A stretch of 64,000 nt of DNA from contig NC_092577.1 of NCBI RefSeq assembly GCF_037975245.1, positions 5,857,001-5,921,000 of the forward strand, written 5' to 3'. The stretch's first letter is position 1. Every line of letters begins with the position of its first letter. The notes under the pieces are model-generated. The model made no database searches and was not told the DNA's origin. It was given only the letters and a program-made list of their open reading frames with translations. This stretch comes from Apostichopus japonicus. Taxonomy: Eukaryota; Echinodermata; Holothuroidea; Aspidochirotida; Stichopodidae. Made by a program: the position numbers and the translations under genes. Below are positions 36,039 through 47,730 of the stretch, one piece after another.

Positions 36039-37669
36039 CTTTCATACATTTGTTAGACAAATGATAAATAGTTAAGTGATGAAAAAAACAACTTGCAAGT
36101 CTTCTATCAGCTGCCAACATACCGTTATGCTTCCATTGCCACTGTATGTGAGTCTATAAACGTATTTCAAAATAGTCACTGATATTTATACCATGTCAGA
36201 GTAGGATGTCGAGCGTGTTAATTATGACTCTACTTTCAATCCCCAAATCGTCAGCAGCTGAAACTGCGCATACTCGCTGAACTATGAACCTCATATAGAT
36301 GAAATACGTTAAAAGTGCCTATCAACAGAAAAAGAAACGTTTTTTTTACTCAGCAGAAATCAACTCGTCAAGATTGTAAATATATAGTTCTTGACTTTCG
36401 TCACACAATGAGCTCGAAATAGCTCATGAATGTTTTGTTCACCATCAAATGAAGAAATATTGAGCGGAATAGATTCAGTTTTCATTGATATTTTTTTTCT
36501 GCCGCCCACTTTTCATAGTAAAGTATACATTAAAACATAGTATTATTGATTTACACGCTTGAAAAGAAAATGAATTTTAGTATCGAACAGGTTCGTCTAA
36601 AATCAATTTCAATGATGGAGCTATATAACCGCATGGCTTGTAATATTCTTATTTTCAATATTTAACTCAGGTTCATCCAAAACATTGAATATTATTGGCA
36701 AAATGTCCGTGGCCAACGTGTGCGCAACGACGTGTACATCCTCTTGCCAATAATTCAATCAAGGGATCAGCCATTCCCTAACTTACAAGCAGAAAACCAT
36801 CAAAGTTCCCTAATTTAAAACTAGCATGTATTTACGGTACAAATTAAAGGTCTACGGACATCTATATGAACATCATTGTCATAATCTCCCATCGACATCA
36901 TTCAAACATTAATCATTTTTCTTTCTCTTCCTAATTCTAGTTTTATATATAAATAAGCATTAGCTAATTATGCACATTGATGCTGTAAAGGTAGTGGCTG
37001 CTTTATTTTCTAATATGTTATTACTTTGTTTTTAAGGCCTTTGTTTCAAGGACACTGAACACAGGTTTGTAGCCTAATGCAAGTTTTTAAAATAATTTAT
37101 TGTCTACCTTGAAATGAGGAACATCACATTATTCAAATGATTTGTGTGGTCTTGTAATTAGGCCTGACATAAGAAACTTTGATGAGCGCAAAACTCTATG
37201 TCATAGTTTGCATATATTTAATGAGTTTCCCAAATTTATCAAACCTTCGGATGTATTCATCTTGGAAAAAAAGTAATTTCAACAAATTTGACAGATTTTG
37301 AATGAAATTATCACATCCAACAAACGTACTGAATATGGGGCGAATTGGCTAGGTTTCCGTAGTACTTCAAACAGTCAAAACCGATTACGCTTTGTTTTTC
37401 AAAAAGTTCAACAATATATTAAGACCACATTAAATCCATGCTTTCTCCTTTTTAGAAGCATTTCTCAGAGAGAGAGAGGACACCACTCCTCTAAAATTCC
37501 CCCTCCTGCAAAAAAGAAAAGAAAAAAATAATCCTAGTCCAAAAACAGTTGGTAGCACGCATAATTCTGACCCAGATCCCCTGCCAATTAATATATCAGG
37601 GAAATTAACGCTTCTTCACTTGAAAACAGAATACAAAAAATAATAGTGTACAATATACATGAAAGTGAA
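36039..37669. other. Upstream region of copy A
   Basis: Expected to hold the promoter of copy A. I see no clear TATA box, and no obvious similarity to the sequence upstream of copy B, so the two promoters have diverged or were never both copied. At 36670-36755 two short inverted copies of attattggca flank about 65 bp, which may be the ends of a tiny element. Confidence 0.4.
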
Positions 37670-39115
37670 ATTTGTTATCATGGTATGTGAGAATTGGAGA
37701 GTATGGGTGAGATTGTGAGAGTATGGCATGGTATCATGGAATGTTAGCATGGTATGTAAGAGTTGGAGAGTATGTGAGGGTTTGTGAGAGTATGGTATGT
37801 TACATAGTATGTTATCATGGCATGTGAGAGTATGTGAGAGTTTGTGGGAGTATGTTATGGTACCATGCATGGTATGTTATCATGGTATGTGAGAGTTGGA
37901 GGGTAAGTGAGAGTTTGCGAGAGTATGGTATGGTACCATGGTATGTTAGCTTGGTACGTGAGAGTACGTGAGAGTTTGTGAGTGTATGGTATAATGATAT
38001 GTTATCATGGTATGTGAGAGTTGGAGAGTATATGTGATATTTTGCGAGAGAATTGTACCATGGTATGTTAGCATGGTGTGTGAGAGTTTGTGAGAGTATG
38101 GTATGGTATCATATTTTATCATGGTATGTGAACGTTGGAGAGTATGTGAGCGTTGTGGGAGTATCGTATGTAGCTTGGTATGTGAGGAGTTGGAGAGTAG
38201 GTGAGCGTTTGTGAGAGTAAGGCATGGTATCATGGAATGTTATCATGGTATGGGAGAGTTGGAGAGTATGTGACAGTTTTTGAGAGTATGTTATAGTATT
38301 ATGGTATGTTATCATGGCATGTGAGAGTATGTGAGAGTTTGTGGAAGTATGTTATGGTACCATGGATGGTATATTATCATGGTATGTGAGAGTTGGAGGG
38401 TAAGTGAGAGTTTGCGAGAGTATGGTCTGGTACCATGGTATGTTAGCTTAGTATGTGAAAGTATGTGAGAGTTTGTGAGAGTATGGTATAATGATATGTT
38501 ATCATGGTATGTGAGAGTTGGAGAGTATGTGATATTTTGCGAGAGTATTGTACCATGGTATGTTAGCATGGTATGTATGAGTTTGTGAGAGTTTGGTATG
38601 GTATCATATTTTATCATGGTATGTGAGAGTTGGAGAGTATGTGAGCGTTGTGGGAGTATGGTATGTTAGCATGGTATGTGAGGAGTTTGAGAGTAGGTGA
38701 AAATTTGTGATAGTATGGTATGGTATCATGGTATTTTAGCATGGTATGTGAGGAGTTGGAGGGTATGTGAGAGTTTGTGAGAGTATGGTATAGTATCATG
38801 ATATGTTAGCATAGTATGTGGAAGTATGTAAGAGTGTGTGAGAGTATGGTATGGTATCATGGTATGTTATCATAGTATATGAGAGTTGTAGAGTATGTGA
38901 GAGTTTACGAGAGCATTGTACCATGGTATGTTAGCATGGTATGTGAGAGTATGTGAGAGCCTGTGAGAGTCTGGTATGGTATCATATTTTATCATGGTAT
39001 GTGAGAGTTGGAGAGTATGTGCAAGTTTGTGAGAATATGGTATTGTATCATAAAATGTTATGGTATGTGAAAGTTGAAGAATGTGTGAGAATTTTGTGAG
39101 AGTATGGTATGGTTC
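37670..39115. repeat. Minisatellite, ~1.45 kb
   Basis: Tandem, higher-order array built from catggtatgtgagagttgg, agtatgtgagagtttgtgag and agtatggtatggtatcatgg blocks. They combine into units of roughly 80-100 bp that are themselves repeated with variation. All ORFs here (Ser/His/Thr-rich on minus) are products of the array. It lies in the spacer between the two divergent VLIG-like genes. Confidence 0.95.
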
Positions 39116-40008
39116 TAGAAGTTACTATTGTATAAGTATTGTTTTTTGTGCCTTGGCAGCTATTTCACAAGCCTTCCCTTTCTCCTCAAAAGTAAAAAGT
39201 GAAAGGTACATTCTGACAATTGTAAAAATATGTAAAATCTTTGCAAATCATTTTCATTGAACACCAACTGCAACAATGAACGTCAACGATGATGATTGAG
39301 CTCAGAATTACACAAATAAATAAAAGAAAAAGGTAGGAAACGTTGATCTTGATATTCGTTCTGTTTATTGTGACCCTAGTTAAAAAGTAAGAAATAGAAC
39401 ATTACAATTAATACCTATAAGTCTGCTTTCCTTCTATAAACTACTTTCTACTGGTGTGTGATGATTTGCATAAGTAACTGAGTGCACTCACAGCCACTTC
39501 ATTTAAAAGATTTCAACCAAGCGCCCTCTCTCTTCGTTACATTCTTTATTACGTTGCTCGTTGTTTTTTTTTTACGTTTGGACATACACATTTAGTATTC
39601 AAATGTATGTGGAGAACACAGTAACTAAGTACCGACACTATGTTGTTAAAGCAAGCGGGTTCTTTAGATCGGAAACTTCTTTGGTTTGAAAAACTTTCAA
39701 ATCACTCCTGATTGAATTTTCAATGTGGCTACGTTCGTCAATAGTTTTAAAATTGTGATTAAGTTATGCATCGGATATCCAGGTTTTATTTTCATCTCTC
39801 TCTCACTCTTCCACTTGTTGAAGTTACCTTCCCATGTACTCATTATTCCTGACTGACGAAATTGCCAGTTAATTTGGACATGTACTCCCTCACATTCTGT
39901 GCCGACGTCCGCTGCAGTGCAGATCACTTCACTCGCTATACCATCGATAAGATGAAAGTACCGTTATACATACATTTAACAGTTTGTGAGAAAAAATCTT
40001 GTGCATTT
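39116..40008. other. Spacer, one weak exon-like block
   Basis: Mostly nothing. On the minus strand, about 39930-39820, an open block ends at a possible donor (GGAAG|GTAACT) and encodes VICTAADVGTECEGVHVQIN. I do not recognise it, no partner exon was found, and it may be chance. Confidence 0.25.
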
Positions 40009-40997
40009 TAATTTATCTTCGTGATTAAAAGCGTTTATCTACAAACTAACTAAACAAGAAAAAACATAACTTATGTTGTATTTCATGTCTTCTTTTTGTT
40101 TTGCAACCTCGTATCAATATTCACAAAATGTTGGGCAAGAACGGGTCATTCTAGTCACGTTTTGGCAAGAAAAACAAAATGATGTAACGTTTATATTTTC
40201 CGAAAGTTAGTTTCATTAATGGCTGCGAGATCCCAAGTTAGAGCGGTCAGGATTTAATGGGACAATCGGCAGGCATGGCGCTATTACTATATAATAATGT
40301 TAACTGTATAACGAATTCGAGTCTAGAGCCTTGGTCCTGAGCCTTCATGGCATTCAACCTTCATTGATTGTAGCAAGAACCAAATTCGACAGGTTACGAT
40401 TTAATGGACAGTAAACAGTCTTGGCGTTATTACTATAATAATATTAAGAACAAAAATTTGATCCTTGGCTTTTATTGCATTCAACCTTGAGCCTTAAGCC
40501 TTGGCCAAAAGCCTCCATAGATTGCTACGAGATCCCAAATAAGAGCGGTCACGATTTGATGGGATATTAGGAAGTCTGGAAGCTATTACTAAAATAATAT
40601 TAAGTACAATAATTTGAGCCTTGAGCCTTCATTGCATTGAGCCTTGATCCCTGAGCCTGCAGCATTGACCATGAGCCTTCGTTGATTGCTGCGAGATACC
40701 AAATAAGAGAAGTCACGATTAAATGGGATTTTGGCAAGACGTGGCGCTATTGGCAAACTCATTTTAAGTACACGAAAAGAAAGCATTGTTGAGTATGTTA
40801 CCTTGTTGCTGAGTTTTAGCTGACGATTTGGAAATATCTTCAACATGTTATTCTTCAAAAACTTTATTTGAAAAGAGACAAATATCGTACCAAGTTGATC
40901 ACCTTGTATAACATTATATTAAATGAGCATTCCGATCTTTAAATGATAATATCAATAAAGTGTTCGTGGTGTGAATGGGGAAAAGCCAAAATGTTTT
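40009..40997. repeat. Direct repeat, copy 1
   Basis: The head (taatttatcttcgtgattaa) and tail (gagcattccgatctttaa, then gtgtgaatggggaaaa) recur in the same order and orientation at 41322-41985. Between them the block has internal repeats of a unit containing ctgcgagatcccaa and gtcacgatttaatgggac. It also has a GCCTT-rich minisatellite (gagccttcattgcattgagc) near 40480-40690. Confidence 0.8.
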
Positions 40998-41321
40998 TTT
41001 TTTCTGTAAGTGACCTAACTCTAAAATCCTCAAAGAACTCATTTTAGAAACCCCAATGTTCAAAGTGATGGCCAGCGAGAGACATTTTTCTGCAGAATTG
41101 CAGTGTTGCTAGGTCGACTTGTAACACCTCAAACATAAAAAAGGATATTCTAGTAACTAAAGTTGGTGGTTTAACAATTTGTGTTGGAACTGTCTCCCTT
41201 CTTTGGACATAAGCTTAATCCTCATAGCAATTTTAATACGAATATTTGAATTCTTTATTGATATTTTGAAAACACATCTGGTACACAGCAAAGGGAACGA
41301 TGGTGTTTTTTAAGGCATTCT

Positions 41322-41985
41322 AATTTATCTTCGTGATTAAAAGCGTTTATCTACAAACTAACTAAATAAAAAAAAACATAACTTATGTTGTATTTCATGT
41401 CTTCTTTTTGTTTTGCCTCCTCGTATCAATATTTACAAAATGTTGGGCTTGAACGGGTCATTCTAGTCACGTTCTTGCGAGAACAATAAATGATATAAGG
41501 TTTTTTTCTTCGAAAGTTAGTTTCATGGATGGCTGCGAGATCTCAAATTAGAGAGGTCACGATTTAATGGGACAATCGGTAATACTTGGCGCTATTACTA
41601 TACTAATGCTAAGTACAAGCATTTGAGCCTTCAGCCTTTGCCTTTAGTCTTCATTGCATTCAGCCCTGAGCCTTCATCCTTGGCCTTGAGCCTTCGTGGA
41701 TTGCTGCGAGATCTCAAATTAGAGCGGTCACGATTTAATGGGACCATCGGAAAGACGAGGCGCTATTACTATACTATGTTGAGCACAATAAACGAAAGCA
41801 TTGTTGACTCTGTAACCTTGTTGCTGAGTTTTAGCTAACGATTTTGAAAATAACTTAAACATGTTATTCTTTCAAAACTTCGTACCAATTGGGTCGCCTT
41901 GTAGAACTTCATATTACATGAGCATTCCGATCTTTAATTGGTAATCTCAATAAAGTCTTCGTGGTGTGAATGGGGAAAACTCAAA
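41322..41985. repeat. Direct repeat, copy 2
   Basis: Shorter copy of 40009-40997 with fewer internal units. Differences lie mainly in the number of inner repeats, as expected from unequal exchange. No coding sequence. Confidence 0.8.
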
Positions 41986-44900
41986 TGTTTGTTTCTGTAA
42001 ATGAACTAAATCCAAAATGAAATCTATCTATCATTGCCATCATTTTAAATGCATTTCTACGGAACAACGTTTAATGTGGACGACTTTATGTAGATGTTGG
42101 TGTTTTTTCTTACCGTCTCCGTTCGTCCCCGAAACTTCCTGTTGTGTGGGCGGGGATGTGACCCCTGGCTACTCCACTGACTCTCATCTCAGTGCATATT
42201 CAATGGAACATTCTTAACTTAAGTTATCATGTGAATAAAACTAAAAAAGAAACTTGTTTCGAAGAAGTAACACTAAGAACGAACCTTTATTTAGTTAATT
42301 GTTTGGTAAGAATTGATATAAAATATTTTATTATGTCATTCATGAAATATTGATGTAAGAATAATGGCTTGATTGAGTTGAATAGCTATACATTTCACTG
42401 GTAATTAACGAGATGGATTTCTTACGTTTACAGTGATTGTAAAGTTATTGGTCACGCGTGCAATTAGCATAATCGTTCTTCAGTAAAGCTGCTCCCATTA
42501 ACAGGAACCTTCGTCATGCTTGTCGGTGCCAATTATTAAAACGTCCAGTAACAAAGAAAATAACTTAGTTTGGAATAGGTCGACGGATGTGTAATGGGAA
42601 CCGATATCATTGTGATTCACCATCTGCATCAAATCACTTGTGATTCAGCAGGAATTTTGCTAAAGACAGCTACTTTCAACGTAATCCGGAAATATTATAT
42701 GAAAATGTTTTCGAAAACAACGGAAACAAATGAGATTGTTATTTCCATTATATGATCTAAATCCTGTTTTACCAGAAATGGGTTTTTACTTGATAGTGTG
42801 ATGGAAATGACCAAAACGTTTGCAAATTGTGTGCACGGCAGAAGTTTTGATAAAGAGGGCGCTCGTTTACTGAATTATTCAGCAACAAAGATCGGCTTCG
42901 CCAAAAATTTAATATAGACCGAAACACTAGAAGATGATTATACATAATAACAGAAATGAATAACCCTGAAGAAGTAGTGTGTTGTAAAGTAAGAAGATAA
43001 AATTATACTTAGTTACAGCTAAACTGAAGTTAATACGTCAAAACACCTTAGTTTTGAGTAGACATTTTGTTCGGCTAGGTGCTACATTTCCATGGCAATT
43101 TGGATTACCATTTGACTATAATCAAATTGAAATCTAAACAAAGAAATTCAAAATCGGGACTGTTGAACATTACTTATTTCCGTTTTAACGTGTGATTAGT
43201 AGGCTTATTTAGCTTGATAGTGTATGGGCGACGAAGTGTTGAGAACGAGCCCTTGGTTACTCAGGCTCGTGAACCAAGTTCGTTTGATAAAGACATACTG
43301 GAGGTTAAGGTGACATAAAACTGTCACAAAACACTGCTTACCCGCCCTCCCATCGTTCATTCTCTACCATTATAAATTTCTCATTCCTATTATCACACAT
43401 CAAGTCCATCAACACCCACCCCCCACCTCTGATCATAATCACTCTCCATTACTTCTCCCGGTTAACCTGCTTTAATAATAAACCCATGTCTCCCAGCCCA
43501 CTGATTTCCTTAATCTGTTTGCCGCCTCTACATTTCATTTAACCATTCCCTCTTTTCTTTGCCTAAGTTGGTTCTGGTCATTGTTGAATGGTACTTGTTT
43601 TTAAAAGTGATTTACAAAGCGAAACCAAATACGTCACGGCTTTAGCGATACTGCGGGCTCAAATAGACCAACAAAGAACCAAACCGTAGAAAAAAAACAC
43701 ATCTTCCCACACACCATCCTCCCGTGGTATTCACACATCTAGTACTACCAAATTCACCTACGGGCGGCCCTCCCGCCCGCTAACAAAATGCTTCGGTCCT
43801 AACCACCATAACAAGAGGTCATGACAATACTTCACCGCTGCATGAACCACGGATGGGGATTTCACACGAAAAACAACATCGCACCTATTGCGCCATACAT
43901 GTTTTTTGAGCACAACTGAAATTAACGATACTGTATGAACTAACACTAAAAACCCATTGTTGAATGATCCCGTTGACCTCTTTGTGCATATAACTTTCTG
44001 ACATGATATCCTTGGTGTATTTCTTGTCTTAGCCTCTGAAGAAAATTATTGTGAGATCGAAACGTCAGATTGTTCAGTGATGTCTTATTTATTATCAAAT
44101 GTAATATATTTTGTATTACTTCTTTATTGGATTGTCCAAAATAAGTACCCAAACATAAACATAACCTAAACTGAGACGTCATTGGCATGATGCACGGTTT
44201 GGTTGATACACCAGGCGTTCCATGCTAAAGAGAAACCCATTAGGGAATCGGGAAACCACTGTTGTCATAAGGATATCGGTAACAGTGCTTCCTGTTGTGA
44301 TTTTCCTTTCTCTTTGAAATATCTCTTGAAGAAAAATCGCACTTTAGACCTAGGCAAAACAAAATGTGCAAATATGAATTGTTACTAGCACCAGGATCCC
44401 TGTAGGTTAAACAACATTAACGTATCCTGCCCCTATGATGTATCTTTTCGGTTCAGAAAATGTTGAATAATGCAGTAAATAGATTGAACTGATTATTGAA
44501 TGGAGTCTTCTTTTCTTTCAATGTAAACCTATATTGGCTTCTGCAATAACTCGTACCTTAGTTATGCTTAGGTCATCTGTTCACCCTTTTGAAGCCTTAC
44601 ACTATCTTATTCACACATATTCGCAACATAAATCATACATATGTGTTTTGATGGCGCGGTGAAGGTTGCACAATACCATGATTATACTATAGCTCATAAA
44701 GGCATTGAACATTTTCTTACAGACAAAAACATTTCTTTGAAAACGATAAAATCGTGGATGTGGCGTTTTGTTTCAACACATTTCAACACATTCGTACTAT
44801 TGGTCTAAGATAATATATTAAAACGACTGACATCGTGTGGTACTGAGCATGTTGAGATAAACGGTACACATTATGTAAACAAATGGTTACGTGCACGTTC

Positions 44901-45253
44901 CCTGATGTTATATCAATTCAATGTTAAAAATTAATAATTTGTTTGCTTGATGCACATACTGTTATCATGCAATCTCTGTATAAGAGGTTCATAGTGTCAC
45001 AAACATCCCCATTGAACTAACACTATCGTTTAGAGACGTGTAATAAAGTGCGATTAATTTAACGCGCAAGTCCATTACATTTATTCGAGTTCTTTCCATG
45101 GTTAACGGACGTGTTTGATAAATAAACGAGGAATTACCCACTGGAACCATTTAGAACATGTACAGTCACTTTGTTCGGTTCAATATCGCAAAAACTGTAG
45201 AATGACATAGTATTAAACCAAGATTTATTCTTTCATTTCACAACTTATCCAAT
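41986..45253. other. Spacer upstream of copy B
   Basis: No gene recognised. A C-rich stretch occurs near 43400-43440. Around 44030-44075 the plus strand has ctctgaagaaaattattgtg followed by atcgaaacgtcag, which resembles a phrase common in Penelope-like and other retroelement debris; no element could be delimited. The last few hundred bases should contain the promoter of copy B. Confidence 0.4.
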
Positions 45254-47730
45254 ATGGACGAAGAAGACCACAACCAGAATCGTGGTAAGTCACATTAAAA
45301 TGAAATCCTTATTTAGGTACTCGACCGAGGTCCTCAACAGAGGTACCACGATAGTTGGTTTCTTTGTTTGTCCTATTAAGGCTGGAAATTAAGGGTGATT
45401 AACAAATCGTGTTTTTATATGTGTGTTTATTGGTTTCGAGCCTAGTAAATAAATACTGCAGATTATGTGATGGGTCAAGTTTTTTTGATAATGTGAGAAT
45501 GTGAGAATGTAAGAATGTGAGAATATAAGAATACATATACAAGAATATATATACGAATGCATATAAGAATACATATATAAGTAAACATATGTAAGAATTT
45601 AATGTGTTTCATTTCTAAGAACCTAACGTACCCATTACCATTTCTTCCCAGATGTATCCGCTTTAACCTTGTTATTAATCCCAGCTTTTACTGTTGCAGC
45701 GATTAATCTAGCATTCTACAACCGGATAAAAAGTCACCTGGTAAGATTGCTTGAAATTTTATTTATTTATATATCATTGTTGATGTCTTGAATATGCTAA
45801 ACATTGATCACAGCGGTGGCGCACTAATACGGTTGGTCACATATTGGACGTAAAGTGAATAACATATTCCAGTGTGAATTCGCATATATTCTAGCATTAA
45901 TTCGAATATAATCCGGTATTAAATTTGATTATATGTCGGCAGTAATTTGAAAATATATGTGAACATCTCCCCATATAATGGAATTAATGTTCAAATTGAA
46001 TGATGACATACACACGTGACTTATGAATGGCTAGGAATATCGTTGTACATTAAAATGAACTGATGTCGACACGTATTCGAATTAATATCGTCATAGATTC
46101 TCCATTGATATCCTCTGTTCCAAACCATAATCCCTACAACGTTGTACAACGATGCTTGAAATAAATTTAATCTGCCAGTTTGAACGGTTCCTCGTTTGAT
46201 TATGAAGATAATAAACCAACAACGTGTCAAATTGTAAACAGTTCCCCGGATAACTCTGAAATACTGTTGGCTAACCAACGTATATTGAATCATACCGAGC
46301 AGTAATTGCGAACGTAAGCTACTTTCCTTTTGCAAGATACGGGGTGGCTTTGCTGACGCATGTTAAGACGTGTAATTCAGTAGCACGAACAATGACATTT
46401 ACTTATTTAATTGTGGTCGTCTTTTCCGAAACGGTTTTCCCATATCATCCGTAAATATAAAAATTGTTACATTCAATCTTTTTCTTATATTAAACTACAG
46501 TCATTGTCTTTCGATTAATTTTAGGTTCCAGAGCCCGGTCACCAAAACGATGGAAACAAGAAGACTCGTTTTACAATATTTTTTGCAATTAACATATTTG
46601 CATACTTATCAGTCACACAAATATGTAAGTATTAAACATTGTCCTTCTTTGTAACAAAGTAAATGAATATACGCATACAGTGCTTTGATTATTCCTTTTA
46701 TTGCACAACATGATATTTAAAGATTGGATGAGTACATAGATAAATATTCATAGGATTAAAAGATTCGGTGTATTGGTTCAGTTGATAAATAAATAACCAG
46801 TTTTATTGAGTAAGATAAAACCAGTATTGTATGATGTATTCCATTCTCCCGGTGATAACTTGAGCAGTAAGAATATTGAAATGTTTGTCTCTTTGTCTTA
46901 TCAGTGTGTTGCTGTGGTTGTTGTTGTAATCAAATGCAATTATAATCCGGTTACCCCGTTGAAGAGATCCAACATGAAAGCTACAATAAACGTATTTATT
47001 GAAACTACTCATCTATTAGGCCACTTTTGATAATCTTATTGGTAATTCATTCCAGAAAATGGTAATGAATATGTGTCAGTTCAAGTGAGGTTTTCATGTT
47101 TAAATATTAAATAGATGGCTTGTCAGAACTTGCCCTTTATTTAATGTCAACTCGGTTATGACCTCAGCTCCTTTGTAATGTTAATCCATGATTTGTATTA
47201 GATTTGCCAATATTTACAACACAGAGTATTCTTTTACTCTTGCTTAGTCAATGTTATTCCCAAAGATAATCTTAACACGACAAGTACTTGCACATTATTA
47301 AACGATATGAAAGAAAATTTAGTATGTATTGTCAACGTTGTAATGAGTTGAGCTACAAACCTCGACTAGTCATTTTCAAAGCAAATAAACATGTAAAAAG
47401 TATCTGCTGCTGCAGTGTGTGCCTCACTCTCCAAACAGTTCACTCCTTATTTGATATAAACGGAGTAGCTCTCAACTTTATTAATTCCAATATTACATTG
47501 ACAATTATGAAATAATTGATCGTGACAAGATGCATTGTCTTCGTGCCTTCCCTAGCCTTCCCTTTTTCCCTATTCAATAATCCCGACATCACATAACATG
47601 GGTTTTACGTACATATATGTTTATTTTTTCTTCTCAGTTTTTGGCGGATTATATTTACCCATCTTTCTATGCCTGACAATCTCGGCAGCCGGTGGCTACT
47701 TAATTGCCAAATACATGTTTCCCGAGCATG
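45254..47730 (+). other. Membrane-anchor exons 1-4 of copy B
   Basis: Exon 2 contains LTLLLIPAFTVAAINLAFY. Exon 3 contains VPEPGHQNDGNKKTR, then FTIFFAINIFAYLSVTQI. Exon 4 contains LPIFLCLTISAAGGYLIAKY, then MFPEH. Segments 2 and 3 are separated by only a GG-containing turn. Intron lengths (367, 784, 1013, 205) differ from copy A (677, 367, 2403, 746), while exon boundaries are the same. The short frame from 47598 past the donor at 47731 is intronic read-through around exon 4. Confidence 0.8.

Noticed and set aside
37616-38799. Overlapping Ser/His/Thr-rich ORFs on minus
   Set aside because: Products of the minisatellite; frames change with each unit and carry no start or splice signals.
44030-44075. 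Hammerhead-ribozyme-like core (CTGAAGA ... CGAAAC)
   Set aside because: The bases between the two core parts do not form stem II, and no flanking stems were found.
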